Shown here: piece after piece, positions 42,820 to 51,631 of the stretch
Numbering within the stretch: position 1 is the first letter of the stretch
Layout of the letters: every line of letters starts with the position of its first letter
NCBI RefSeq assembly: GCF_000962805.1
Contig: NZ_JZTW01000009.1
Span: 1 to 64,000 of the forward strand
Origin: Pseudarthrobacter chlorophenolicus
Lineage (GTDB): Bacteria; Actinomycetota; Actinomycetes; Actinomycetales; Micrococcaceae
Length of the DNA: 64,000 nucleotides
Reading direction: 5' to 3'
Translations under genes and position numbers: made by a program
The notes under the pieces: generated by a model
Databases searched by the model: none
Seen by the model: only the letters and a program-made list of their open reading frames with translations
Told to the model about the DNA's origin: nothing

Positions 42820-45800
42820 CTAGGAGCGGTTGAAGACGAAGTCAACCCAGTAATTCGTGCTGCGGAACGTCTCTGTGGGGAAGGCACTCGCCCCGTAGAC
42901 ATAGACTCCGTTCGGCCCGTCGATTCCATTCGCGAGGGCATGCAGGGGAGCGTTGTCTACTCCTGAGTTACTGAAGTAGTCCCGGCTGGATGAATAGAAT
43001 CCGGCGGGTGCGTAGTAGGACACTACGTACGTCGTGTTGGCCTGGATGGCTACGGGGCTGGAGAATAGCGCTTCCTGCCAACCCGAAGCAGACTCGTTCG
43101 CGAAGGTGGTCGTGGCCAGCAATGTGCCGTTCGCCGTCCAAAGATGGCCTATGTGTGTGCCGGTGTTGGAACTGCCCTTATAGAAGCGGACACCCGTGAT
43201 GGTCCCGGCAACGTCAGAACGGAACTTCATCCCCACTTCGGTAGCCTTGCGATCATTTGTGTTTACCGTTGTAGGCACGGCAGCCGGGCTGAACACACTG
43301 CAGGGGCAGGCTGCCGGTGGCGCCTTAGTGGTGAAGGACCAGGAAAACGGCGAAGCCATTGCGGTCCCGGACGTGCTGATAGCAGCAGTGACAGTGGCGG
43401 TATAGGTAGTTTGATACGCCAAAGCAGCTTGGGGAGCAAACGTAGCCGTGTTGGTAGCGGCGTCGTATCTTATGGATCCTGCGACGTTCGTTCCGGCGGC
43501 ATTCTTGACTGTAAGGCCAATGCTGGAAGCAGTGACGGACTGATTGAACGTAGCAGTTGGCTGCACCTGCTCGGACACACCGGTGGCAGCGTTCGCTGGT
43601 GACACGGCTGCGACCGCCGGTGCTGTCCCAGAAGACGAGGCGGTGAAAACGATATCCACCCAGTAGTTGGTGTTGTTGTAGCTGTCACTGGGGAAGGCTG
43701 AGGCACCGTAGCGATAGACGCCGTTTGGCCCGTCAACACCCGCGGCCAAGCCGTGCAAGGGGGCGTTGTCGGCCGAAGTATTGAAGTACCCGCTGTCTGC
43801 TGAGTAGAAGCCGTCTGGAGCGAAATATGACACGACATAGGTTGTGCTCGCGGCCAGGGGCACCGGTGAGGAGAAGAGCGCTTCCTGCCAGCCCGACGAA
43901 GACTCGTTGGCAAAAGTCACCGAGGCCAGCAAGCTGCCTGTTGAGGACCAAAGGTGCCCAACGTGCGTCCCCGTGTTGGAGGTCCCCTTGTAGAAGCGAA
44001 TGCCAGTAACCGTCCCGGCTGTGTCAGCCCGGAACTTCATCCCAACCTCAACTGCATTTGAATCGAGGGCGGTAACCGTCCCCGGAACAGACGCCGGACT
44101 GAAGATGCTGCAAGGGCAGACCACGGGTGCAGTCTCCGTTGTAAAGCTCCAACTGTAGGGGGCAGTCATGGCCTGGCCAGTCGCATTCGTGGCTCCGCTG
44201 ACTGTCGCCGTATAGGCGGCTCCGAAGGCCAACGCCGAGGCCGGGGTGAAAGTTGCAGTCCGGCTGGTAGCGTCGTAGGTCATCGATCCTTGGACTGAAT
44301 TGTTCGATGCTCCCTTGAGCGTGAACAGCACACTGGAGGGTGTGACGTCCTGGTTGAATGTTGCACTGGGTTTCGTATTGGCGGGCACTGCACTGGCATT
44401 GGTTACCGGTGACGTACTGGTAACTGCCGGCAGCAGGGGCGCCGCACTGGTGCTGAACGTCCAACTGAATGGCCCAGCCATTCCTTGTCCCGCAGAGTTG
44501 GTAGCGCCGCTGACGGTCGCCGTGAAAGTGGTGTTGTATGCCAATGCGGCTGCCGGTGTGAATCTGGCAGTGTTGGTGGCCGGGTCGTAAGCGACGGCTC
44601 CTGCAACGGCACTGTTGGCGGCATCCCGCAGCGTAAACGTCACTGATGAGGCAGTCACCTGCTGGTCCAACGTGGCGGACGGCTTCACATTCACGTCCAC
44701 ACCATTGGAAAGATTTACCGGCGTCACTGACGTAACACGCGGCGCGGTGGAGGAGGATGCGGAACTGAACACCACGTCCACCCAGTAGTTGGTCGCATTG
44801 TACGTCTGGTTCGGGAAGCCCGATGTGCCATAGCGGTACACGCCATTGGGCCCATCAGCGCCATTGGACAAGCCGTGGAGGGGCGCCTTGTCGCGAGACG
44901 TGTTGAAGGAGCTCACGTCGGCGGAGTAGGCCCCATTAGGGGCGTAGTAGGACACTACGTAGGTAGTGTTTGCCGCAATGGACACCGGGGTTGTGAAGTT
45001 CGCCTGCTGCCAGCCGGCGGCTGATTCACTTTGGAAACTCACCGTGCCAAGCAACGTTCCTGTGGCGGACCATAGATGTCCTGTATGGGTGCCTGTGTTC
45101 CCTGCGCCCTTATAAAACCGGACACCTGTCACAGTTCCGGCCACGTCAGACCGGAACTTCATGCCAACTTCGACGGCGCCGGGATCATTTTCGGAAGGAA
45201 CAGACGGAGTATCCGCTGGACTGAAGACAGAACACGGGCAGGCACCAGGAGCGGCAGCCGTGGTGAAACTCCACGAGTAGGGTGCCGACATGCTTTGCCC
45301 GGCCGCGTTGGATGCGCCGCTGACGGTGGCTGAGTACGTGGTGTTATAGGCCAACAGTCCAGCCGGGGCGAATGTGGCGGTGTTGGTTGCACTGTCGTAG
45401 GCAACGGATCCGGTCACTGGGTTGTTGCCAGCGTCCTTCAGGGCGAAGTTGATCGAACCGGACGATACCGCTTGGTTGAAGGTGGCATTAGGTTTTGTGT
45501 CTACAGGAACAGCCAAAGCGTTGTTTGCCGGGGAAACCGCGGCTACCGCTGGTGCCGGCGGTGGCGCTCCGGTTGTGAAAGTCCAAGTATAGGCGGACGC
45601 CATGGTCTGTCCTGCGGAATTGGTTGCTCCGCTAACAGTTGCTGTGTAAGTGGTCGAATAGCCCAAAGACGCCGCTGGGGTGAAAGTCGATGTGTTTGTC
45701 GCCGGGTCGTAGGTAGTTGTGCCTGCCACGTTGGCGCCTGCGGCGCTCTTGACGCTGAACACCACGGAAGGCGCTGTCACGTTCTGGTTGAACGTGGCAG

Positions 45801-48336
45801 AGGGCTTGATTCCGGTACTTACGTCCGCCGCATTATTGATGGGAGACACCGACGAGACTGCCGGCTGTACGGACCCTGAGGGTGTGAATGACACATCAAC
45901 CCAGTAATACTCAGCGTCGTAAACCTGGTTTGGGAAGGAACTTGATGCCCCGTATCGATATACCCCGTTGGGAGATCCCGGAAGACTTCTGGGGAAATGC
46001 AGCGGTGCGCTGTCCAGCTGGTTTACCGCGCCGGCCGGCGATGGATTGTTGTAGAAGAATCCGGTGTCCTGGGAGTACCGTCCCGCAGGTGCGAAATATG
46101 AAACGACATACGTTGTATTTGCAGATATCACCAAGGGAGGCGACAGGGCAACGGACTGCCATCCACTGGCCGACTCATTAGTGAACGTTGCGGTTGCGAG
46201 CCGTTGGCCGGAACTGCTCCAGATGCTCCCAATGTGTGTGCCAGTGTTCCGAGTGGCTTTGTAAAAGCGGATGGAGTTGACCGTGCCAGCGACCTCTGAG
46301 TAGAACTTGGCTCCCACTTCGATGGCTGCCGTATCGCCGGAGTCAGCCATGGCGGGAACCCTATTCACCCCCGTGATGGAGCAGGGGCACGAGACACTGA
46401 TGACGGACCCGGCAGAGGCCCCTTCCAGGTTGCCACTGTCGTCCACGGCCCGTGAACGGAGAACGGACGTAGGGCTACCGTGGGCAGTCCAGCTGTATGA
46501 CCAATTGTTGGTTCCCGTGGCCCGCCGCCAAGTGTTGCCGCCGTCGGTTGAGACCTCCACGCCAGCAACCACTCCGCCGCTGTCGGTGGCCGTCCCGGAG
46601 ACCGTAACCACAGTCGAGTCCGCAACGGTGGCACCGGCGGCAGGCGTGGTAATGCGCGACGTGGGGGCAGTGGCGTCCGTAGACGCCTGCGCCGCGGAAA
46701 GCCCTGCCATGAGAGTCAGGGGTTGGGTGCCCATGTCTGCAAGCAGGTTGACCGTCGCCTGCTGCATGTTCCGGTCGACCGTTTTGCCTGTTGTGTAGGC
46801 ATCCAGGCCCCAGGTCCATTGGACGGTTCCCGCGCCAAAGACCAGAGCTCCGCTTGAAGCCTTGTAAAGCGTCAGGTTGTGCGTGGCCGTCCCGCCTTGC
46901 TGCGTGCTCGAGCCGTAATCCGTAAAGGCCTCTGCGGTGGTACTGGTGGTCTCGGACAAGCGGAAGGTGCCGGCTGGACGGAATCCGTTATCAGCGTCGA
47001 CGTCCCATTCATAGCCCAAGGTGCCGAGCCCGGAGCCAAGGGTGACCGAAGTTCCCGAAGCCATGTTGGGAATGGACGTTCCCCGCCACAACCGAAGCTG
47101 TTTATAAGCGGCCGGGACCACTATGTCTGTGGTGCCGGAGTTCACCACGAAGTACTGACCAGTCAGGGCATTCTCGGGGTTGCCTCCGCCGGTAGCAGTA
47201 CCGTAGCGCGGGTCGCGCCAAGTTCCCGTCCATGAGATGGGATCCGTGGGTGCGTTGAAATGGGTGTCCTTGTACGAAACCAAAGTCCGCCCCGCCGTGT
47301 TGCTTCCGTCTGAACTGGGTTCCCACCTGGTCTTCCAGAACATCTCGTTCCCGCTCAAGAAGGCGAGATTCACGCCTGCGTCACGGGCAGCTGTCACGTT
47401 GGTGCGCTGTTCGGCGGACCAGTATTCGTCATGCCCAACTGACAGGAAGGACTTGTGGTTCAGGAGCAGGGGACCCCGGGTGGCGGCATCAAGACCGCTT
47501 AAGTAGCTGACGTCATAACCGTTTGCCTCAAGGAACCGGATCATGGGATATTCGGCATACATGAGCCAGTTCTGGCCCTGGGCATCACCCGCTGTTATGA
47601 ACGGGCGGTTGTACGAAACCTTATAAGCCGCTTTGTACGCCAGCGGGTTGCCTGCCGGGCATGCAACGGTGCAGGTGTAAAGGCTGTTGCCGCCATACGA
47701 GTTGTAAGCCTGCCAGGTGGTATCCGAGGTCTGAAACAGAACATCCGAATGAGCAGCATCGTCGCGAACCACGAACGGGATGACGCTCGCCCCGCTATTG
47801 TCAGTGCGGACCAGTCGGGCGATGTACACCCCGGAAACGGCCGTCGCCGGAACATTCCAGGACGCGGATACCGCCCAGTTTCCACAGTCGATCAGTCCTG
47901 TTGCAGAGAATGTCAGGCAGTTGGGCTGTGACTGCGGCAGCGGCACGCTGGGGAGGATGTTGGCTGCGATCTTGCGGGCCCCGAGCCCCTGGTAGTAGCC
48001 GAGGCGGTAGATGTCGATGCGATAAGCCGAAGCGGTTGTCTTGACTTTGAACGTGACGGTCTGCCCGATATTCACGCTCATGGACGTCGCGTAACCCTGG
48101 ATGGTGGTATTGCCCGCCCCGGCCACCTGCCACTCGGAGGGTGGATTCCCCGGCTGCGTGTTCTCGCACGCCACCTTGCTCACAACGGGCGCGTCGCACG
48201 GGCCCGCCGCCCGTGCGGGTGGAAGCCAGGAGGGGTCCACGGCGATGGAGAACATAGAGGCAATCAGGGCTAAAACCAGGGCCGGTACCCAGCGGCGGAT
48301 GGTAAGCCGGGGAAGTACTCCAGGTGCAGACGTCAT
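42820..48336 (-). CDS. Giant secreted modular protein: DMFase-like domain, DUF4082 x4, Ig-like x5-6
   Basis: 1,838 aa. A signal peptide ends near PPARAAG (about residue 43). Residues about 50-560 resemble the N,N-dimethylformamidase beta-subunit domain, with YRLGYYQGLGARKI, FLSVGHDEYWSAEQR and FLSGNEMFWKTRWE. An Ig-like domain follows (SGTATDSGGVVAGVEVSTDG). Then come alternating modules, approximate residues: DUF4082 (645-815), Ig (818-927), Ig (927-1032), DUF4082 (1033-1193), Ig (1193-1295), Ig (1297-1405), DUF4082 (1408-1565), Ig (1568-1673), DUF4082 (1675-1838). Each DUF4082 starts CPCS and has RFYK...NTGTHxG. No cell-wall anchor is seen, so it is probably released or carbohydrate-bound. 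Likely an adhesin or polymer-binding protein. Confidence 0.88.
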   Translation of the reverse strand: MTSAPGVLPRLTIRRWVPALVLALIASMFSIAVDPSWLPPARAAGPCDAPVVSKVACENTQPGNPPSEWQVAGAGNTTIQGYATSMSVNIGQTVTFKVKTTASAYRIDIYRLGYYQGLGARKIAANILPSVPLPQSQPNCLTFSATGLIDCGNWAVSASWNVPATAVSGVYIARLVRTDNSGASVIPFVVRDDAAHSDVLFQTSDTTWQAYNSYGGNSLYTCTVACPAGNPLAYKAAYKVSYNRPFITAGDAQGQNWLMYAEYPMIRFLEANGYDVSYLSGLDAATRGPLLLNHKSFLSVGHDEYWSAEQRTNVTAARDAGVNLAFLSGNEMFWKTRWEPSSDGSNTAGRTLVSYKDTHFNAPTDPISWTGTWRDPRYGTATGGGNPENALTGQYFVVNSGTTDIVVPAAYKQLRLWRGTSIPNMASGTSVTLGSGLGTLGYEWDVDADNGFRPAGTFRLSETTSTTAEAFTDYGSSTQQGGTATHNLTLYKASSGALVFGAGTVQWTWGLDAYTTGKTVDRNMQQATVNLLADMGTQPLTLMAGLSAAQASTDATAPTSRITTPAAGATVADSTVVTVSGTATDSGGVVAGVEVSTDGGNTWRRATGTNNWSYSWTAHGSPTSVLRSRAVDDSGNLEGASAGSVISVSCPCSITGVNRVPAMADSGDTAAIEVGAKFYSEVAGTVNSIRFYKATRNTGTHIGSIWSSSGQRLATATFTNESASGWQSVALSPPLVISANTTYVVSYFAPAGRYSQDTGFFYNNPSPAGAVNQLDSAPLHFPRSLPGSPNGVYRYGASSSFPNQVYDAEYYWVDVSFTPSGSVQPAVSSVSPINNAADVSTGIKPSATFNQNVTAPSVVFSVKSAAGANVAGTTTYDPATNTSTFTPAASLGYSTTYTATVSGATNSAGQTMASAYTWTFTTGAPPPAPAVAAVSPANNALAVPVDTKPNATFNQAVSSGSINFALKDAGNNPVTGSVAYDSATNTATFAPAGLLAYNTTYSATVSGASNAAGQSMSAPYSWSFTTAAAPGACPCSVFSPADTPSVPSENDPGAVEVGMKFRSDVAGTVTGVRFYKGAGNTGTHTGHLWSATGTLLGTVSFQSESAAGWQQANFTTPVSIAANTTYVVSYYAPNGAYSADVSSFNTSRDKAPLHGLSNGADGPNGVYRYGTSGFPNQTYNATNYWVDVVFSSASSSTAPRVTSVTPVNLSNGVDVNVKPSATLDQQVTASSVTFTLRDAANSAVAGAVAYDPATNTARFTPAAALAYNTTFTATVSGATNSAGQGMAGPFSWTFSTSAAPLLPAVTSTSPVTNASAVPANTKPSATFNQDVTPSSVLFTLKGASNNSVQGSMTYDATSRTATFTPASALAFGAAYTATVSGATNATGQAMTAPYSWSFTTETAPVVCPCSIFSPASVPGTVTALDSNAVEVGMKFRADTAGTVTGIRFYKGTSNTGTHVGHLWSSTGSLLASVTFANESSSGWQEALFSSPVPLAASTTYVVSYFAPDGFYSADSGYFNTSADNAPLHGLAAGVDGPNGVYRYGASAFPSDSYNNTNYWVDIVFTASSSGTAPAVAAVSPANAATGVSEQVQPTATFNQSVTASSIGLTVKNAAGTNVAGSIRYDAATNTATFAPQAALAYQTTYTATVTAAISTSGTAMASPFSWSFTTKAPPAACPCSVFSPAAVPTTVNTNDRKATEVGMKFRSDVAGTITGVRFYKGSSNTGTHIGHLWTANGTLLATTTFANESASGWQEALFSSPVAIQANTTYVVSYYAPAGFYSSSRDYFSNSGVDNAPLHALANGIDGPNGVYVYGASAFPTETFRSTNYWVDFVFNRS

Positions 48337-48632
48337 CTCATGGCTCCATCAGTCGCGGCACGACCAGGAAAGTAGCCGGACCCGGGGTCTGCACTCCCCA
48401 TCTCCGCCTGGCCGGCAAGAGCCGGTACCTCACCCGTCGCGTCAGTCAGTTATGACAGGCGACCCGTTGGGTAGGACCGTTTGGTCCCCCGAAGCGGCCC
48501 GGAACCGTGGACCGCCTACCCGTGGGGCTCCCGTATGGCACCACCGTAGGGGCGGGGCCTTTACCCTGCCAGCTGGCAGGGGCCCGGGTGTGGGTACCCG
48601 CACGGAACAATGTGGGCACCCCCGACGGGCAG
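48337..48632. other. Intergenic region with an 18-bp perfect palindrome
   Basis: No gene is supported in these 296 bp, which carry the promoter region of the giant protein gene. The palindrome CCCTGCCAGCTGGCAGGG (48564-48581) is perfect and loopless, and GGGTACCC (48592-48599) lies beside it. The palindrome is 51 bp beyond the peptidase stop codon; a terminator role is possible but no T-run follows. Confidence 0.45.
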
Positions 48633-49943
48633 TTAGGAAGCTGTCCCGAAGAACAGTTCCGCCACGGAAGCCAGCCGCAGGGGATCCTTCACCCCGCACA
48701 GCTCGCGGGCGGAATGCATGGACAGCAGCGCCACACCCACGTCCACAGTCCTGATTCCCAGCCGTGTGGCGGTCAGGGGGCCGATGGTGGAACCGCACGG
48801 GATCGCGTTGTTGGACACGAACTCCTGGTAGGGCACGCCCGCTTCACCGCACAGGCGGGCCCACAGCGCCGCCCCTGCAGCATCCGTGGCATACCGCTGG
48901 TTCGCATTGATCTTCAGCAGCGGCCCCCCGTTGAGCACGGGATGGTTGGCGGGGTCGTGCCGCTCGGCGTAGTTCGGGTGGACGGCGTGCCCGGCATCGG
49001 CGGAAACACAGAACGACGCCGCCAGGGCCTGCCGCCGCTGGCTCACCGATGCGCCGAGGCCGTCGGAAATCCGCACCAGCACGTCCTCCAGGATGGGTCC
49101 GCACGCACCGGAACGCGAGTTGGATCCGATTTCTTCGTGGTCAAACGCGGCCAGCACGGCGATCGGCGCATCAGGGTCACCCGAAGAGCCGGACGAAGCG
49201 TGCGCTATCAGCGCCGCGAGCCCGGCATGCGTGGACGAAAGGTTGTCCAACCGCCCGGAGGCGAAGAACTCACCCGCGCCTCCGAAAACTGCGGGTGCCT
49301 GCGTGTCCGCGATGACGACGTCGTACCCTCCAATGTGGGCCGGATCAACGGAGGCGCCTTCCACGGAGGAGGCAAGTACCCGCAGGACGTCGAAGTCTGC
49401 CGGGTTACCCAGCCCCCACACCGGATTCATGTGCCGCTGCTTGTCCAGCGTCAGCCCGTCGTTCACGGCACGGTCCAGGTGGATGGCCAGCTGGGGGAAC
49501 CGCAGCAGCGGTCCGGTGGCGGCCAGGTGCTCGGTGCCGTCCAGCATCACCAGCCGGCCAGCCAGCCGCAGTTCCCGGTCCAGCCAGGAGTTCAGCAGCG
49601 GACCGCCGTAAACTTCCACGCCCGCCTGCAGCCACCCGTAGGCGCCGGTGGTGGGTTTGGGCTTGAGCTTGAACGACGGCGAATCCGTGTGCGCGCCGAG
49701 AATGTGGAATCCCGTTGTGGGTCCAGCCTTCTCCGGGACCACCCAGGCGATCAGCGCGCCGTCCCGGATGATGAAGAACGATCCGGCACCGCCGTTCCAC
49801 GGCTGCAGCTCATCCAGCCGGACAAAGCCCGCCTCCTCCAGCCGCCGGCCCGCTTCGTGCGCTGCGTGGAAGCTCGACGGCGACGCGCTGACATATGCGC
49901 CAAGGTCCTGGATGTGGTCTGCGGCTGAGGCGTGGATAGGCAT
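48633..49943 (-). CDS. M18 family aminopeptidase
   Basis: 436 aa zinc aminopeptidase that removes acidic N-terminal residues. Metal-site motifs visible are GAHTDSPSFKLKP, AAFDHEEIGSNSRSG and a C-terminal HSARELCGVKD. Length and motif order match bacterial ApeB-type enzymes. Cytoplasmic, with a likely housekeeping role in peptide turnover. It follows the dioxygenase gene on the same strand by 10 bp. Confidence 0.94.
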   Translation of the reverse strand: MPIHASAADHIQDLGAYVSASPSSFHAAHEAGRRLEEAGFVRLDELQPWNGGAGSFFIIRDGALIAWVVPEKAGPTTGFHILGAHTDSPSFKLKPKPTTGAYGWLQAGVEVYGGPLLNSWLDRELRLAGRLVMLDGTEHLAATGPLLRFPQLAIHLDRAVNDGLTLDKQRHMNPVWGLGNPADFDVLRVLASSVEGASVDPAHIGGYDVVIADTQAPAVFGGAGEFFASGRLDNLSSTHAGLAALIAHASSGSSGDPDAPIAVLAAFDHEEIGSNSRSGACGPILEDVLVRISDGLGASVSQRRQALAASFCVSADAGHAVHPNYAERHDPANHPVLNGGPLLKINANQRYATDAAGAALWARLCGEAGVPYQEFVSNNAIPCGSTIGPLTATRLGIRTVDVGVALLSMHSARELCGVKDPLRLASVAELFFGTAS

Positions 49944-49953
49944 GCTCCCGAGT

Positions 49954-50880
49954 CTAGATGGTGACGTTGAGCCCCGCCGTGTACCCCTCCGCCGCCGAGC
50001 CGGTCATCGTGGCCAGCTGGTAGATGCCGCCGTCGTCGCCGAAGACGTTGTCCGACTGCAGGGTGGTGCGCAACATGTTAGAGACGCTGCGTTCGTACCC
50101 GGCCGTGGCGTACACGTCGTCGCAGGCCGCCTGCGTGAGCGCAATCTGCGACACCGCCAGCACTTGGCCCGCCGCCGTCGCGTTGTTCATCGACTCGAAC
50201 ACCTCAAAATGGATGTGCGGCCACCGGCCGGAGTAGGCGCCCGGGAAGATGGACGTGAACGTGACCTGGCCGTTCGAATCAGCTTCCTGGACTCCGCGCA
50301 GGTAGTTCTCGTTGCTGAGGCTCGAATCGTACATGGAGTACTTGCCGTCCCGGTCGCAGTGCCACGCATACACGGCGGCGCCGGCCATGGGCGTGCAGCC
50401 GTTGGCGTTGTCCAGCAGGGTCAACGTAAATGTCAGCGGGACGCCCTCCGCGGTGGCCGAGGCCGAGCCGAAGCTGGACGTGATGTCTTTGCGGACCACC
50501 CCGGACGCCTCAAGGACGTTGGGGCCGTTGGAACCGTCACCGGGATACGGGCCTGCGGTTTCCTGCGGGGTTTCCACGCCGCATTCGGCGATGGCCCGGG
50601 TCAGCGTCGGAGACGGAGTGGCGCTGGCGGAGGTTGCCGCGGACGGGGAAGCGGACCCCGTGGCCGAAGCGGTGGCAGCGGACGACGACGGCTGGCTGGC
50701 TGTGGAGGAACCACCCGGCGTGCAGGCGGCCAGGGCAGCCGCGGCACCGCCGGCGCCAAGGAACAGTCCCAGCGACCGCCGGCTCAGCATCGTGGACAGG
50801 TCGAACTCCAACCCCCTGTCGTGGTTCGGGTGGGGCTGCTGTTCCTCAGGACCGGATTCATGCGGCGGAAGCGAAGTCAT
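49954..50880 (-). CDS. Exported intradiol ring-cleavage dioxygenase (Tat-type lipoprotein)
   Basis: 308 aa. A hydrophilic N-terminal extension precedes SRRSLGLFLG and a hydrophobic run ending in the lipobox LAACTPG, so a twin-arginine lipoprotein is likely. A Ser/Ala/Thr linker leads to the dioxygenase domain. VYAWHCDRDGKYSMYD and SGRWPHIHFEVF carry Tyr and His residues at places expected for Fe(III) ligands. Exported members cleave catechol-type aromatics outside the cell. The ATG at 50880 is the first supported start. It sits between a two-component operon and the M18 peptidase. Confidence 0.88.
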   Translation of the reverse strand: MTSLPPHESGPEEQQPHPNHDRGLEFDLSTMLSRRSLGLFLGAGGAAAALAACTPGGSSTASQPSSSAATASATGSASPSAATSASATPSPTLTRAIAECGVETPQETAGPYPGDGSNGPNVLEASGVVRKDITSSFGSASATAEGVPLTFTLTLLDNANGCTPMAGAAVYAWHCDRDGKYSMYDSSLSNENYLRGVQEADSNGQVTFTSIFPGAYSGRWPHIHFEVFESMNNATAAGQVLAVSQIALTQAACDDVYATAGYERSVSNMLRTTLQSDNVFGDDGGIYQLATMTGSAAEGYTAGLNVTI

Positions 50881-50938
50881 GGATCCATCAAAGGGCCTGG
50901 CCCTATGTCCCGCATAGGGCCTTCCTGTGCACCGGCTG

Positions 50939-51631
50939 TCAGTAGTCCGGGTTGCTGGGCACCACCAGCCCGGTCTCGTACGCGTATACAACCGCCTGCA
51001 CCCGGTCCCTGAGGTGCAGCTTGGTGAGGATCCGGCGCACATGCGTTTTCACCGTGGCTTCGGACAGGAAGTACCGGTGCGCGATCTCGGCGTTGGACAG
51101 CCCCTCCGCCATCGCCTCGAGCATCTCGGTTTCCCGTGGCGTCAGGTCCCCCAGCAGCGGGTCGGGAGACTGCGCAGCGGGAGCCGGGGCTGACGCACCG
51201 CGGACGTACGTTTCCAACAGGCGCTGGGTGACCCTCGGCGCCACCACGGCGTCCCCGCTGGCCACCACGCGCACGGCCTGGATGAGCTCCGACGGCGCCA
51301 CGTCCTTGAGCAGGAAAGCGGACGCTCCTGCCTGGAGGCCGGCAAAGGCGTACTCGTCCACGTCGAAGGTGGTGAGGATAATGATGCGGGCCGGGGACCC
51401 TTCGGCAGTGATGGCGCGGGTGGCCTCGAGACCGTCCAGCACGGGCATCCGGACGTCCATGAGCACCACGTCCGGGGTGAGGTTCCGGACGAGTTTGACG
51501 GCTTCGGCGCCGTCGGAGGCTTCACCCACGATGTGCAGGTCGTCCTCGCCCTCCAGGATCAGGCGGAATCCCATCCGCAACAGGGGCTGGTCATCCACCA
51601 GCAGGACGGTGATCGGTGCGTGTTCAGTCAT
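50939..51631 (-). CDS. Response regulator, NarL/LuxR family
   Basis: 230 aa. A receiver domain with DD at residues 13-14, the phospho-acceptor D59 in VVLMDVRMP, TT and K in LTTFD and FLLKDVAP, then a LuxR HTH (LTPRETEMLEAMAEGLSNAE with EATVKTHVRRILTKL). It overlaps its kinase gene by 4 bp and ends a four-gene operon with an ABC transporter. It probably activates that operon, perhaps through the TCAGGG repeats at 54978-55005. Confidence 0.95.
   Translation of the reverse strand: MTEHAPITVLLVDDQPLLRMGFRLILEGEDDLHIVGEASDGAEAVKLVRNLTPDVVLMDVRMPVLDGLEATRAITAEGSPARIIILTTFDVDEYAFAGLQAGASAFLLKDVAPSELIQAVRVVASGDAVVAPRVTQRLLETYVRGASAPAPAAQSPDPLLGDLTPRETEMLEAMAEGLSNAEIAHRYFLSEATVKTHVRRILTKLHLRDRVQAVVYAYETGLVVPSNPDY

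Noticed and set aside
48507..49928. 473-aa frame opposite the M18 peptidase
   Set aside because: Arg/Gly/Gln-rich shadow with no domain; the peptidase frame carries the metal motifs.
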